Counted from the stretch's first letter, positions 23,881 through 35,759 are shown. The stretch is 64,000 bases of DNA from Dermatemys mawii (GCA_007922305.1 ML677365.1:12386533-12450532), one strand, 5' to 3'. Translations and numbers: made by a program. Notes: generated from the letters alone by a model not told the origin.

Positions 23881-25700
23881 CACTTTTTCCATTTTTCTTA
23901 ATACCTTCTTCTCTTTCTTTAATTTAATCAAACAATCACTATAAATGTTGAATAAAGTAGGTGACATTACACTACCTTGTCTCACTCCTCTCTTGATCTC
24001 TATTAAATTTTCATTTTCATCTCCCATTATAATTGCCTTCTGATTCCAGTACAAATGTTTCATTACTCAGTATTTGTATTCATCAATCCCTACTGATAGT
24101 AATATGTTGAGCCATTTGTAGTAGCAGGTTTTGTCAACTGCTTTTTGAAAGCCAGTGAAACACAAAGTATACTGTTTTCCCCATTTCAACTGATCTTTCT
24201 AATATGAACTACAAGTTCCTAATAGCATTTATCATGCCCTAATCATGTTTGAAAGCCTCTTGTCATTTCCTTATTTCCTTAACAATCTTTCCTTGTATTT
24301 GGTCTTGAACAAATTGCGAAAGTTTTTTAGAAGCATGACAGTTCTGTAGTCTTAACAATCCATAGCATTGTTCTTTTGGGGGCTTTGGATACACAGTGAA
24401 GTTATAAAGTCTTTTGGTGATTCTCCTGTCTCAAACGTATTCTTCATTGCTTCTAATAGGGTTTTTAAGCTTTTATTGTCTATATTTTTCAACATCAGAG
24501 GGGTAGCCATGTTAGTCTGGATCTGCAAAAGCAACAAAGAGTCTTGTAGCACCTTACAGATTAACATGTTTTGGATCATAAACTTTCGTGGGCTAAGACC
24601 CACAACATTTGTTTGATGAAGTGGGTCTTAGCCCATGAAAGCTTATGATCCAAAACATCTGTTAGTCTGTATATTTTTTTAACAGTTCTGTTGGTATTCT
24701 ATCACAGCCTACTGGTTTTCCATTCTGAACACTTTTTACTGCTGCCATGATTTCTTCATCAGTTACTGCAAATCAGGCTTACTTGATTAATATCTAGTTA
24801 AAATTTTTCATGCCTATCATCATCGTATGGTTCACTGATAAATTCTCATCATCTCTTGTTTTTATCTTTAGCATCTGTCATATATTCCATTTTTATGTTT
24901 AAGGGTCATATTGATCACCTTCCTTCTGTAACTGAAGTCTCCTATAGTTTGATAATCTCACTTGGTTTGTTCTCTTTATCCACTTGTTCAATTCCTTTGC
25001 ATTTCTCATTCATTCATTTGGTCTTTACTAATCTGCATTTATTCTTTATCATTTTATTTTTACTTTAGTAATGCTCTTTTTCTCTTGTCAAGCTCTGTGC
25101 TTTTAATTTCCTTCTTTTGTCCAACAGAACAATGATTTCAAAGAGTTTTTCTTAGCTAGTAACTTCTTTCTTACATGTTTATCTGCAGCTTCTTTGATAA
25201 CATCTCTTCTGGGTATTGACTTTGTATCTCATGATTCCTCAGAGCATCAAGGTTCAGTCCTAATAGTGTTTGGTTTTCTGTAACTTTTTCAATTTGATAT
25301 TCAGTCTCATCAACACCAATCTGTGATCTGATTTATAATCTTCACTTGGCATAACTTTAATCTTCCTAACACTTTCTGTACCCATTATACATACAAACTG
25401 GTGATTCCCATGTATGCTTTCAACTTTCTTTTCATTCAAAATAAGTACTGCAGATAATGAGGTCATGTTTCTTGCAAAATTCTATTAATCTTTCTCCTGT
25501 GCTGTTTCTTTCCTCAAAGCCAAATGGGCCCACTGCCACAGATGTCCTCTCCCTTCCTACTTTTGTGTTCCAGTCTCCCATAAGAATTACCTCTATCTTT
25601 CTTTCCAACATGGATTTCAAGTACTTCAGTGTTTTCATAGAATTTTTGACATCCTCATCAGAATCTGAAGTTGTTGTGGCATATACTTGAATAATCCCTG
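23878..25700 (-). pseudogene. RTE-like LINE: endonuclease and N-terminal RT remnants
   Basis: On -, 25638-25432 encodes an APE-type endonuclease segment (VILMGDWNTKVGRE, then a short FGFEERNSTGERLIEFC stretch), and 25466-25260 carries the following SDHRLVLMRLN catalytic-end motif. The start of the RT follows: PVGCDRIPTELLK-type text interrupted by a foldback insertion, then KSLKTLLEAMKNTFETGESP, and at 24063-23878 an IEIKRGVRQGSVMSPTLFN motif. Immediately afterwards, where the YADD catalytic box should follow, the sequence changes to the jockey-like LINE. Stops and shifts are frequent. RTE copies with this endonuclease text have been misannotated as craniofacial development protein 2. Confidence 0.7.
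24495..24669. mobile_element. Penelope-derived foldback inserted in the RTE-like LINE
   Basis: Arms of about 46 bp at 24558-24603 and 24621-24668 are inverted copies of the Penelope 3' terminal sequence (both contain CATAAACTTTCGTGGGC-like text), with a 17-bp loop. The left outer end reads AGAGGGGTAGCCATGTTAGT. The element is bounded by TATATTTTTCAACA (24481-24494) and TATATTTTTTTAACA (24670-24684), a probable 14-15 bp target duplication. Confidence 0.65.
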
Positions 25701-25839
25701 GCAGTGTCTTCTGCCACTGAATGCGTCCACAGGTTATGGATAGTGGACAGTTTTCAAATATGGAAGTCAGACACGATATAAGCAGGGAAACCTTTCTGAA
25801 TAAGCAGTTGAGGACAATTTGACGAGAGTACTAATAGGA

Positions 25840-26280
25840 TGTGGTGCAAGAGCACGTGGTGCTGCTGCACCTATAAAATGCTACAAATGTCCAAAGTTGG
25901 TACAGTGATATGGCAAGCGTAGGCCACCATTCAGTAAGCCTGTTGCCAAGATCCCTGCTGCCTTGTGGGTTAAGCCTTCTAGCTAAAGACTAGGGTTTCC
26001 AACTCAAAAAACTGGCTGCACTTCATTCTTGGGGCCCTTGTATAGCATTAGTCCCAAAGTTATACCATGATAACCCAACCTAAGTATTCCTCAACAGCTG
26101 TGAAATCTGACTGGGCCTTTGCGCAAACCAGTGCCTCACATGGCTGGAAGACTGAAACTGGCAACTACAAGGATTGCTACATGGAATGTAAGGAGACTGA
26201 ATCAACCCAGGAAGCTAGCCAATATACGCAGAGAAAAGGAGAGACTGGATATTACAATGGTGGGACTAAGTGAGACATTC
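25840..26280 (+). pseudogene. LINE 5' region with endonuclease N-terminus
   Basis: On +, 26173-26277 reads IATWNVRRLNQPRKLANI, then a basic and acidic stretch ending MVGLSET. This is the conserved first strand and helix of APE-type LINE endonucleases (ATWNVRT...LGLSET). The upstream 330 bases look like its 5' untranslated region (GTAGGCCACCATTCAGTAAG). It lies in opposite orientation to the RTE-like remnants 500 bp to the left. No later LINE domain follows on +, so it is a fragment. Confidence 0.6.
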
Positions 26281-27054
26281 TTTTGACTTTTTCAAAAGCC
26301 TTTTAGAGCAGCAAAGCATACAGAGTTATCAGTGTAGGTGAATATCAAAGGTATATGCCCCAAACAGATGCCTGATGAGGATGCCTTCCTTCCCTGAGGA
26401 GGAAAAATTCCCTTTGTATGTGTGCTGATATTGGAGAGGAAGGGTATGCACACCTAGAGGAATTAGCATGTGTCTATGGCCTTGTTGGTTTTCTACACTG
26501 ATCTGCCATGCAGCGCATTTGACACAGAGCAGGGGAAATGGAAACTGGGGATTATTTGCCCTGGTACACTCTGTTAAAGTGAGAAAGAGAAATCACTGGT
26601 TAATTATTCATTTACTTCCCTTTTGGGAGTTTGTCCCCCTAATCCTGCTTCGGGGCGGGGGGAGGCAAAACTGGGTTCAGAGATTACTCGAAAAATATTT
26701 CAAGTGGCTAGCACTCACCCTCCGCTCAAAGAGGCTGGACTTATTTGTCTTTCTTCTCCTCATGGGCCCCTTCTGGGTCTCTAAAGGAAGATACTGGCCT
26801 GAGGTTCAATATGGGCTATCCAGAAGCTCTACCTCTCTTTACTGTGTGGGAGCCACATGGGCCAGATGGATGTGTGTTTCTCCTAGAGGTCTCCTATCAA
26901 TAGGGATCCCCTGAGATGGGGGTACGGAGATGGTAGTAGGGAGAGGGAGCTAGGTCTGAAGGCCCTTACCATACACTTTGGCACTGGCAGCATCTGTGAT
27001 GTGTCCTCCATCCACTAGCCCTGTAGCAACGAACAAGTCACTAAGGGTTCCAAT
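26281..27054. other. Unassigned DNA
   Basis: A 148-codon + frame at 26468-26914 has no recognisable motif. I could not find the expected tyrosine-recombinase catalytic domain of the neighbouring DIRS element here. Confidence 0.4.
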
Positions 27055-27061
27055 ATTTTCC

Positions 27062-27390
27062 TCATGAGGCTACAGAGGACAAGGTTAAAATCCCACATGG
27101 GGTAGGGTCTTTTAGCATTGGGTATGTATTCATGGTGCCATTTAGAAAATGCTTAGTTGTTGGATGTGCAAAGACAGTGGCTACATCCACGTTATTATGG
27201 ATCGAGGTGATTGCAGTGAGGTGTACTCTAATGGAGTTGTTGGATAGCCCAGATTTTTTAAGACCCAGTATATATTTGAGGACCATGGGCAGTGGGGCCG
27301 ATCGTGGAGAAATATGGTTAGCCTTGCACCAGGTGATATTCTGTTATTCTATTCTAGGTGCGGAATCACGTACACTTCTGTGTATATGTT
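27062..27390 (-). pseudogene. DIRS tyrosine recombinase, core-binding domain only
   Basis: On -, 27286-27062 encodes LKYILGLKKSGLSNNSIRVH, then TAITSIHNN and FAHPTTKHFLNGTMN, matching the SAM-like N-terminal domain of DIRS recombinases. The catalytic domain with its Arg, HxxR and Tyr residues would lie left of 27062 but is absent. The protein would normally integrate circular DIRS cDNA. Confidence 0.7.
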
Positions 27391-27659
27391 TTCTGTGAGT
27401 TTAGTCTGCAGCTGTTCAAGAATATGTCTTTAACTTCATCAGAATAATCTTTGTCAATACCTATGAGCCCCATGGAGAAGCCAGGCCTTGAGATGGAGAA
27501 GAGCTAGGTTGGGGTGATTGATGCATCATATGTCAGAGGGTGAGGTATTAAAGAAAGGGTCCAAGGTGGTTTCACTGCCATCTGTCTCAGATATGGGAAC
27601 CGTGTTTTTCAGGGCCACATAGGGGCAATGAGAATGACCCTGGATTTGTCTTGCCTGAT

Positions 27660-29280
27660 CTTATGCATAACCCAACTCAGAATTGGAATCGGACGGAGTG
27701 CATACATTAGTGGCCCCTCTCATTTCATGAGGAGGATTTTGCCTATGGAGTCACTACTCCGTAGGCAAAACCCTCCTCATGAAATGGGAGAGGCCACTAA
27801 TGTATGCAGCTAATGCACTAATGTACCCAAGCCCCACTCGGGAGCAGTATTGAGGGCACTTTGCATTGTGAGCTGTGGCAAATAGGTCTATAGCTGGGCA
27901 CCTCCATAGATTGAATATGCTGGTGATGGTTGCATAGTCCTTCTCCCACATGTGCGTTTGTGAGAAGTCTCTGCTCAATTGGTCCACTGTGGTGTTCTGG
28001 TCACCCGGCAGGTAGGATGTGGAGATGTCTACATTGTGGGAGATGCACTAATTCCAGAGGCATATAGCCTCCATGCATAGAGGGTATGATCAGGCTCCCC
28101 CTTGGCAGTTTATGTAGAACATGTGTGCGGTGTTGTCCGTAAGGACTTTGATAGTTGTGTTGGGGATTACAGGAAGGAAATGCTTGCATGTGTTTCTGAC
28201 TGCTCTTAGTTCCAGTACGTTTATATGCAAGATGGCTTCTGTTGGGGACCATCAACCCTGGATCATGTTGTTGCCCACGTGAGCTCTTCATCTCATGAGG
28301 GAGGCATCCATGGTGATGGTAGGAGCTTTCTGTTGAAAAGGGATGCCTGAGCAGACTTTTTGTAGGTGTGTCCACCACTCGAGGGAATGCTTTACCTTGT
28401 GGGGCATGGTGAGCTGCCTGTTGAGGAAGTGCTTGTGTGGTATATACACATGCAAAGCCAGGCTTGTAGGCATCTCATATATAGTCTGGCATGTTTGACG
28501 ACAAAACTCATAGCGGCCATCTGTTCTAAAAGCTGTAGGTATGCCCTGGCAGACGTTTGTGGGCTGAGCATGACCATAATAATCAAATTAGTTAAGTTAA
28601 GGAAGCATTGAGGTAACCTCACTGTTGCATTCAAGATAGGCCCCTATAAATTCCAATTGTTGGACAGGGACCAAAGTGGACTTCTGAAGATTTATTTGGC
28701 GTCCAAGGTTTGTAAAAAGGGCCACTGTGGTCTGTGTGACCTCTAGTGCTGCCTACTGTGTTGGTGCTCTTAACAGGCTGTTGTCTAAGTATGGAAAAAT
28801 CATGACCCCTACTCTGCGAAGGTGAGCTGCAGCAACAGCGAGGACTTTGGAAAAGACTCTTGGGGCAGTCCAAGGGATAGCACTTTGCATTGGTAATGTT
28901 GACGTCCTATGGTGAACCACAAGAATCTTCTGTGTGCTAGGTGAATGGTGACATGAAAATAAGTGTCTTATAGGTCAAGGGATGAGAGCCAATCTCCTTT
29001 CTCTAATGCTGGAATTATTGTCGATAGGGTCACCATTTGAATCACTGTGTTTTCACAAACTTTTCGGCTTTGCGTAAATCCAGAATGGGTCTCCATCCGT
29101 CGTTCTTATTCTGAGTGAAAAAATAATGGGAATAAATTCCTCTTCCCCTGTGTTGAGGTAGTACTGGTTCCATGGCCTCTAATTGCAGGAGGTCGTTTAT
29201 TTCCTGTTGTAATAGGGGCTCATGAGAAACGTCCCTGAAGAGGAATGGGGAAGCAGGATGGATAGGTGAGATAGAAATAA
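27660..29280 (-). pseudogene. DIRS reverse transcriptase and RNase H remnants
   Basis: On -, 29260-29050 reads LEAMEPVLPQHRGRGIYSHY, then a FFTQNKNDGWRPILDLRK motif typical of DIRS/gypsy-type RT. Near 28890-28780 it reads CPKSL-type text, then VVAAHLRRVGVMIFPYLDN, where the catalytic YLDD box has become YLDN (about 28784-28795). Further on come TITMDASLMR (start of RNase H, about 28310), and at 27987-27820 DQLSRDFSQTHMWEKDYATI and PAIDLFATAHNAKCPQYCSR. After the palindrome at 27699-27808 the frame continues with GPLMYAL and HKIRQDKSRVILIAPMWP. There are many stops and shifts, and the mutated YLDD alone would block synthesis. Confidence 0.78.
27699..27808. repeat. Near-perfect 52-bp palindrome inside the DIRS gene
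   Basis: Arm 27699-27750 and arm 27757-27808 are inverted copies matching at 48 of 52 positions, with a 6-bp loop TCACTA. The left arm is the native coding sequence (GKILLMK and EGPLMYA on -). The right arm is its inverted duplicate, placed between CSRVGLG and that motif. Confidence 0.9.
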
Positions 29281-29499
29281 ATGGAATGGAGTAGCCCTGC
29301 TGGATAATTTTCAGGACTCATCTGTCTCTCGTGATATTGTTCCAGACTGGGTAATATGGTGACAGGCAGTCCTCAAAAAGGTGTTTAAGTGAGGTTGAGA
29401 TCTGGAATTGGAGAATGTAGAGGTTTCAGGCACTTGACCAAATCTTCAAAATAATTGCCTTAAAGTGGGCAGCTGGGATGTGGAAGGCTCATCTTGATT

Positions 29500-30900
29500 C
29501 TGCTTTCATCCTGTCTCCCACTGTTTGCAGCATTGGGTATAGGGTCTTTGAGGCAGAACAACCCAGAATTTTTGGTTATAAAACCTGCCCTGCTTTTTCT
29601 TGTTTACAAGGACACAGACGCCAAGATTCTGTAAGGTGGTGCGGGAGTCTTCTGGAGTATGCCAGGACACATTGGTGGATTCGGAAAACAGTTTCTGATC
29701 CTCGAAAGGTAGGTCCTCAGCTGTAGCCTGTACCTCTCTCAAAAATCCTGCTAGATGGAGCCAAGATGCCCAATGCATCACCACGGAGGTCGCAATAGAG
29801 CACGCTGCTGTGTCCATGGAATTGAGAGATGCTTGGAGGGCCATCCTTGCAATGAGAAAGCTGCAAAGATGTTGGACTTATACACTTCTCTTTTGTCCTC
29901 TGGGAGACGTTCAATAAAAGATTACATTGTAGAAAACAGGGTTGTATGTGTATTTTGTGAGCAGGGCAGAGTAATTTGCAATGGGGAAATGCAAGGTGGA
30001 AGAAGAATAGACTTTGTGCCCAAAGAGGTCTAGCCTTTTCCAGTCCTTGTTGTAAGGGGTGCATCTAGACTGTTGCTGTTTGCCCCCTCTGATTTACTGC
30101 TTCCATGGCCAGTGAATTAGGAGTGGATCCCCTTTTGCCAGCATGTAGTATTTTTTGTCCAATCTTTTACAGGAAGGAGGAGCCATGGCTGGTGTCTGCC
30201 TGATGATTTTGGCAGGGTCCATTAAGGCAGCGTTAATCAGCAGTGCTATTTTTGCCAATGGAGAAATCTGGAGAATGTCAGTGAGCTTATGCTGAGTCTC
30301 AGGGAGCTCAGAAAAGGTGACTGGTGATGTGAGGGACCAGCTTTAGGAGTGGAGTGGCAAGGTGTACAGTCCTGGGTTGTCCTCCCCATCATCATCACTG
30401 GAAAGAGGTCGAACTGAAGTCCCTGGGATGATGATCTGGCTTGGTCTGGGCCTCACTGGGGTACCATCAGTACTGACTAAGGGGGGGTCCCTGGCATCGA
30501 AAAAACTGCCAGGTCTGCCTGTCTAGTGAAAAGTTGCAGTACCAGGTAGCTCGGTGCCAGGAATGGCAATGCAATCTGAGAGGAGAGGGTCAGAACTGTC
30601 AGTGCCGAGGTCTTGCTGAACTGTGTATGTGCAGCATGTGGAACCATTCCAGTGGTTAGTGCCGGGACATTCTTCAGCATAGTCCATGCCAAGCTAAGGA
30701 ACTTGGCTTTAGATCATGCACCTGACTAGATCCTGCCCATACCGGATCCTTGGCTCCTTGGGAAGTCTCGGCACTGAACGTTTCCAGTGCCTCTTGCTCT
30801 GAGGCTCTTGGTACCATTGGTACTGGGGCAGATTTTTCACCAGGATACTGTTTCTTTTTTAATGGATCTTGCTATGGCAATGACTGAGACTAATGTTTGG
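29500..30900 (-). pseudogene. DIRS gag-like region
   Basis: On -, 29844-29506 encodes MALQASLNSMDTAACSIATS, HWASWLHLAGFLREVQ, FEDQKLFSE and RTTLQNLGV. Matching text occurs at 63815-63633 (QASLIALDTATRSIST, RQASWLQLTGF) and 62723-62430 (FVGQKLFTD, RATLRSLGIY) in DIRS copy 2, so this is a conserved element protein rather than chance. It is frameshifted. Upstream, 30900-30064 is serine/proline-like and poorly open. Confidence 0.65.
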
Positions 30901-31597
30901 TTGCCTTTTTAAGGGCAGGGTCCTTGGAAGCAGTCTTGGTAGAGGAGCCCTTATCTGAGGCTCCTACTGGCAACCATTGGCCAGGAGGAATCCTGGACTC
31001 TGGGTCATAGGCCGGCTTGTGGGATTTCTCCATCATGAGTAATTTAAGTTGGAGGTCCCTAGCTTTTAGTTCCTGACAGTCTGTTTTTTACAGTGAGGGC
31101 ACTTTTGAGGAATATGGGTCTCTCTGAGAGAGCGGACGCACTGAGCATGTCTGAAACAGGTATTGATAGCCTACAGTTCAGGCAACATTTAAATCCAGGG
31201 GAACCAGGCATGCCTGAGGACGGTCCAGCTCTGGAGAAAAATGAGGTAGCCCATGTTTAAGCAATCATTGTTGAAGGAGGCCTGCCGGGGGTGGGAGGGG
31301 GAGAAACTATCCTAAACAATTTTTTTAAAATATGGAAGAAATTAAAAGTAATGTTAACCGAAGTTAATTAGAATAGAGGGGATAAAAGAAAAAGGAAGGA
31401 ATATGAACTTTCTACAAGTTGAGGGTGTGCTGATGGTGCTCTGACTCAAGCCAAGGGTGCTAGAGAAGGAACTCAGGGTCGGTTGGCTGTGCATGCTAGG
31501 TAGCTGCTTAGAGTGGCGCGAGACAGTTGCCTCATGTGCGCTGCCAACTGGGACACTGCTACCATAAATCTCCAATTATGAGAACAGGGCACTAAGA

Positions 31598-31640
31598 CAT
31601 TTAAAGTGGAGCACCCACAGGGACACTCTTCGAGAACCAT
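31598..31640 (-). repeat. DIRS terminal repeat, 5' end of copy 1
   Basis: On + it reads TAAAGTGGAGCACCCACAGG and CTCTTCGAGAACC. The reverse complement matches 58391-58427 at roughly three quarters of positions, as expected for inverted DIRS termini. Confidence 0.6.
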
Positions 31641-34600
31641 TTTTTCCAGGAACTAAACATATTGTAAATAAATGACTGCAATAACTTATTAATCATTTGT
31701 CTGTGTTCATTTATTTCTGTGCTTGAAATAAATAATCTACTGGTGGACTTCCCAATTATCTAAAAGTCATGACAATGTTTATGCATCATGTCCAAAATTC
31801 AAACAATAATCACCAATTTACTTCTATTAATACTTGTCTGAAACATTTCAATTTATTTTTCTTGATATATTTAATTTTAACTATCAATGTGGCAATCTAT
31901 TTTAAAGAATTTTTACTCAGACACTGATAAACATATCCACTGTCATTAAAGGAAATGATCATTTTGTAATTTTATGTAGAAAATAATGTATATCATATCA
32001 AAAACCTCTACTTGTCAAGTGTTCTACGGGATTAATGAAATGGCACGGAGGTCATAAACTGAAGCAATGTTATATCTTGATACTGGTTTAAAATTGATTT
32101 CACTCCTTTGTTCTATTTTAGGCAACAGTGCCTTGAGGGAGATGAGCTAACAATAATATTGTTTGCTATACAAATACAGTTCATGATGGCTATAACAGAA
32201 GTTTTCATAATTCAAATTTTTCCCACTGTAACCAGAGGCCACTCTATTCCAGTGGAGTAGGACACACATGACAAAAATGTAAGAATGTGAGCAGGAGATT
32301 ACAGTGAATGAGTATATATAGTAGAAATCGAATATTACTCAAAAACTTGCATAGCAAAAATTTTATATCATTCTTGAGTGATTGAACATCAGTTTATTTC
32401 AAGGTTTGGCTCTAGAAACAAACTAAAATTAATAAACAATCTGCTAGCAGTTTATTTGAGGTTCTGGCCAGCGAGAACACAGATGTTTAATAAATGAGCA
32501 TTTTACTGAAAATATTTCTTGTATAATATATTGGGTTTGGCTAATAATAGAAAAATTACCTTGGTTTGTGGAGATTTATCTTGTAGAAAAATTAAGATTC
32601 TGTAACATCTCATTTTGTAACAAATTTCATCCATCATCTCCCTACAAAAGTAACAATAGCCTCATAAAAAACACAAGATATCTGTCTATTAACACACTAT
32701 TGTTATAAGCAGAGAGAAAGCACTGAATTTAACATGCTTGATTTGAGAAATCTTTTTCCATGTGTGGTCACTATGTTGTGATAAGTAGTGTACTTTTATT
32801 ATGTCTGGCTCCCCTCCCTCACCCAAAACTAATCTTACAAGTACAAGAAAATACTTTCTTGATTCTGTTTATTTAGATAATAAATAATCCATAATGCCCT
32901 CTGACACAGGATGCATTTGTAACTAGTAGCTCAAAATCTGTGCTGTCACCGATATAATTCATGAAATCATGTGTGTGAAAAGCCAAAAATGGCTGAGAAC
33001 TTAAAAAATCTGATATCAACACACCATGAACCCCAGTGATGATTAAACCTTGTAATATTCAAACAAAAAGAACTCTCAGTTTTGCTTGTAGCTGTTTTCA
33101 TCACCTCACACTGACTCATCGTGCATTCTAGGATTCAGAGTGATATTTAGGTTTACTGTTTTTGCTGGTTGTGCTTTTGTGGTGGTTGTGTTGATTAGTG
33201 TGTGGGTTGTGTAGCGCTGGGAGAGTTGTGTATATTTGTGCAGCTGGTGAATTGTGTGTGCTATTGTATAGGTAGTTCTGAAGAACTTTGGCAGTTGGGC
33301 CAAATAAACCACCATCTGTGCAATCTTCCTAACAGAGCCAATAAAATAGTAGCATGAAAATTAGCTGTAAAGTAAGGGTGATGATTGGTTAAATTACTCC
33401 TATTATATACCACAGTGGTCTAGGACTTATGGCATGCCATAGATACATGCCTTGATGTCGCACAAGGGGGTCACAAATCCCAGGGATGACAGAACCCGAT
33501 AACAGTCTGAACAAAAAGATCTCCCAACCATGCTTGTAGCAATTTCTATCGCTTTACACTGACACAACAGACTTTTGAAGCTACAGAGTGACATACTCTG
33601 GAATCTTATTATATTAAAAATGCCTTCTTCCTGATAAATTATCAAAAGCCAGGAAAGTAGGTTTGCTCCTTGGCAATCAGAGTTTTGCTAGGATCATCGC
33701 AGGAGCAGTTCTCAGGTGACTTTAAAAAACTCCACCAGTAACTGATGAAGTGAATTATGTATATTCTCTCTGTTGTAAATACGTAACTTTCTTTAGTAAT
33801 AGTGGGTGCTATGCATGTGCACCAAAAGAAAAAATTGTTTATGTATTTCAAAAAATAGTTTTGCAACTAGCTAGAATAATTTTTATGTATTTCTTTAACC
33901 TTAAAAGTTATTTAGGGCACAAAGATATGTTTAAAATATGGTATTATATTCTTAAATTATCTTTAACAGATCAAGTTGCATTACTATAGTAATGATGAAT
34001 ATTTTATGAAACACTTCAAAAAATAAACCAACATGTCCACAGCAGAAATAAAAAATTTATATTCTGGACATTTCTTTGACCAGCAAATTTTATAAATCTT
34101 GTTCTTTTGAAGGAAGCTTACTATAGAATACAATTGCATGACTTTTCAACTTGCTTACAAGACAAAATATTATAAACTCAGGCCCAAATCCTGAGACATA
34201 CTGAGCACCTGCAACTCCCAGTGAAGTCAAATAATATCAATCTACTTTTTACAGAAAATATACTAAACCTATTTGCATTAATCAAAAATGATGGGCCAGA
34301 GGCTGATGGAGAAAAGGAGCATAAAGCTGCATAAGCTGGGAAGCTGAGGGTGTCTTCAGTGTTAGGAATCCCTGGCTGACATACAGACATCTGGGACAGT
34401 GATGAAGATGAAGCATGTGGGAGCTGGAGGACAAAACATTCTAAGTCAAGAGGCTATGCAATAAACTCCAAAGGGAAAGCAGGCAATTCATAGTCTGGCT
34501 ATGTTTGGAAAATGCTATGAAACCTTCTTAGAAAAAGCCTTTCCAACATAACAAGAATGAGATTTGCAGAATTAACACCACTATATATTCCCAAAAGAAA

Positions 34601-35541
34601 CCAGTACCACAAGCTGAGTTTTTACTCTAAAAGCGAAGAGAGCAAAAGCTATGTAGCCCACTACAGACTCCATTACTGCTATTGATTTTATGTGGAAGAT
34701 GCTCAGATACTATAGTGGCAAGCATTAGTATAAAACTCTAGACAGAGTGAGTGAGTGTAGCCAGCTCCATGCTATTTCCCAGTTTCCCCCAGCAACCCCA
34801 GATGCAACAGCCGTCTGCAGAGCATAAATAAGCAGAAAAAAGTTAGGGAACCCAGCTAAATTATAGCAGTGGCAGAACCAAAATGAATTGAAATGCTAGC
34901 ATTGCTACTTGGGCTTCAGAACTGAAAAGCGGAGTGAAAGCTGCTTCATGGTGAGAATTCTGTACTATTGATAATTAGAGACCCTTCAGGAATCAAGATG
35001 TTTCTCTTTTATCAAAGTTCTAACTGTGAAAACACTGCAGTTTTCTGTCTCCTCCTGTTTTAACAAGACATGTCCATACAGAATTTGAAACATTTTCACA
35101 AATGTACCAATTCTGAACACATCACCTATTTCTTCTCCTCTTCCGCCTCTCCCTGCTGGGATGACAGAGCAGTTTGGGATATGTCTTAGGGAGGAGATAG
35201 CATACTGGATGCCCAAGTCAATCGTTTTGAGGGGGGAGGAAGTTTTTTCTGAAGCCAGCCCTCACAGAGAAGACATATTGCCCCAAGAAACCTGTCAACT
35301 CAAAAAATCAGTTTAAAAACAAAAACTAAGCACTTTAACTTATCTATGTTACTAATAACAAATGAGAAAAGTAAACTTCCAACTGGTTTTCCTTCTTCAA
35401 GTTTATCCGCTAATTATTATTCAAATGAGAAAGTTTTGTTTGTAGGCCGTGGTACTTCTAGTTCATATACAGCAGCATAGCAAAATCATCATATTTATGT
35501 ACTGATCTATCTAGAAGTTCTTGTATGTTATTTCCCATATG
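31641..35541. other. AT-rich DNA without recognisable gene
   Basis: No exon or known repeat could be supported. Two segments, about 33063-33122 and 33513-33572, resemble each other (AAAAAGAACTCTCAGTTTTG versus AAAAAGATCTCCCAACCATG, then GCTTGTAGC and CACTGAC words) and are probably pieces of one old repeat. Confidence 0.45.
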
Positions 35542-35549
35542 CTCTAAAA

Positions 35550-35759
35550 CACCGTTCTTCAAACTTTTGGCTCCGCAGCCTCTTTCGCTGTCCCGCCTCC
35601 AGTCACGGCCCCTGGGGTATGTCCGCCAAAATGTTGCTGAATAAAAAGCTTCTGCTTTCTTTCTGCAGCATTTCGGCAGGACAAAAATAGACCGCGACTT
35701 TGGCGGGGTCTCGCATACCCCTGGGGGTGGTCTCGCGCACCCCACTTTGAAGACCACTG
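35550..35759. mobile_element. hAT-type MITE with 8-bp target duplication
   Basis: A 210-bp unit. Left end CACCGTTCTTCAAACTTTTG; right end in reverse complement CAGTGGTCTTCAAAGTGGGG. This is the CAGTGGTTCTCAAACTT-type terminus of Charlie-like hATs. Flanks CTCTAAAA (35542-35549) and CTCTAGTA (35760-35767) match at 6 of 8 positions, the hAT duplication length. Confidence 0.75.

Larger units (their letters stand above)
27055..31640 (-). mobile_element. DIRS-type retrotransposon, copy 1, missing recombinase catalytic end
   Basis: About 4.6 kb on -. Order from the right: inverted-terminal-repeat-like end (31598-31640), gag-like region, reverse transcriptase, RNase H, then the N-terminal core-binding part of a tyrosine recombinase. 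This order (gag, RT, RH, YR with no integrase or protease) is diagnostic of DIRS elements. The right end reads, on -, TGTCCCTGTGGGTGCTCCAC, shared in inverted orientation with the left end of DIRS copy 2 at 58390-58430. The catalytic half of the recombinase and the left terminus were not found, so the copy seems truncated near 27055. Confidence 0.75.

Noticed and set aside
26468..26914. 148-codon + open frame
   Set aside because: No recognisable motif or neighbouring exon signal, and it is flanked by retroelement debris. Probably chance.
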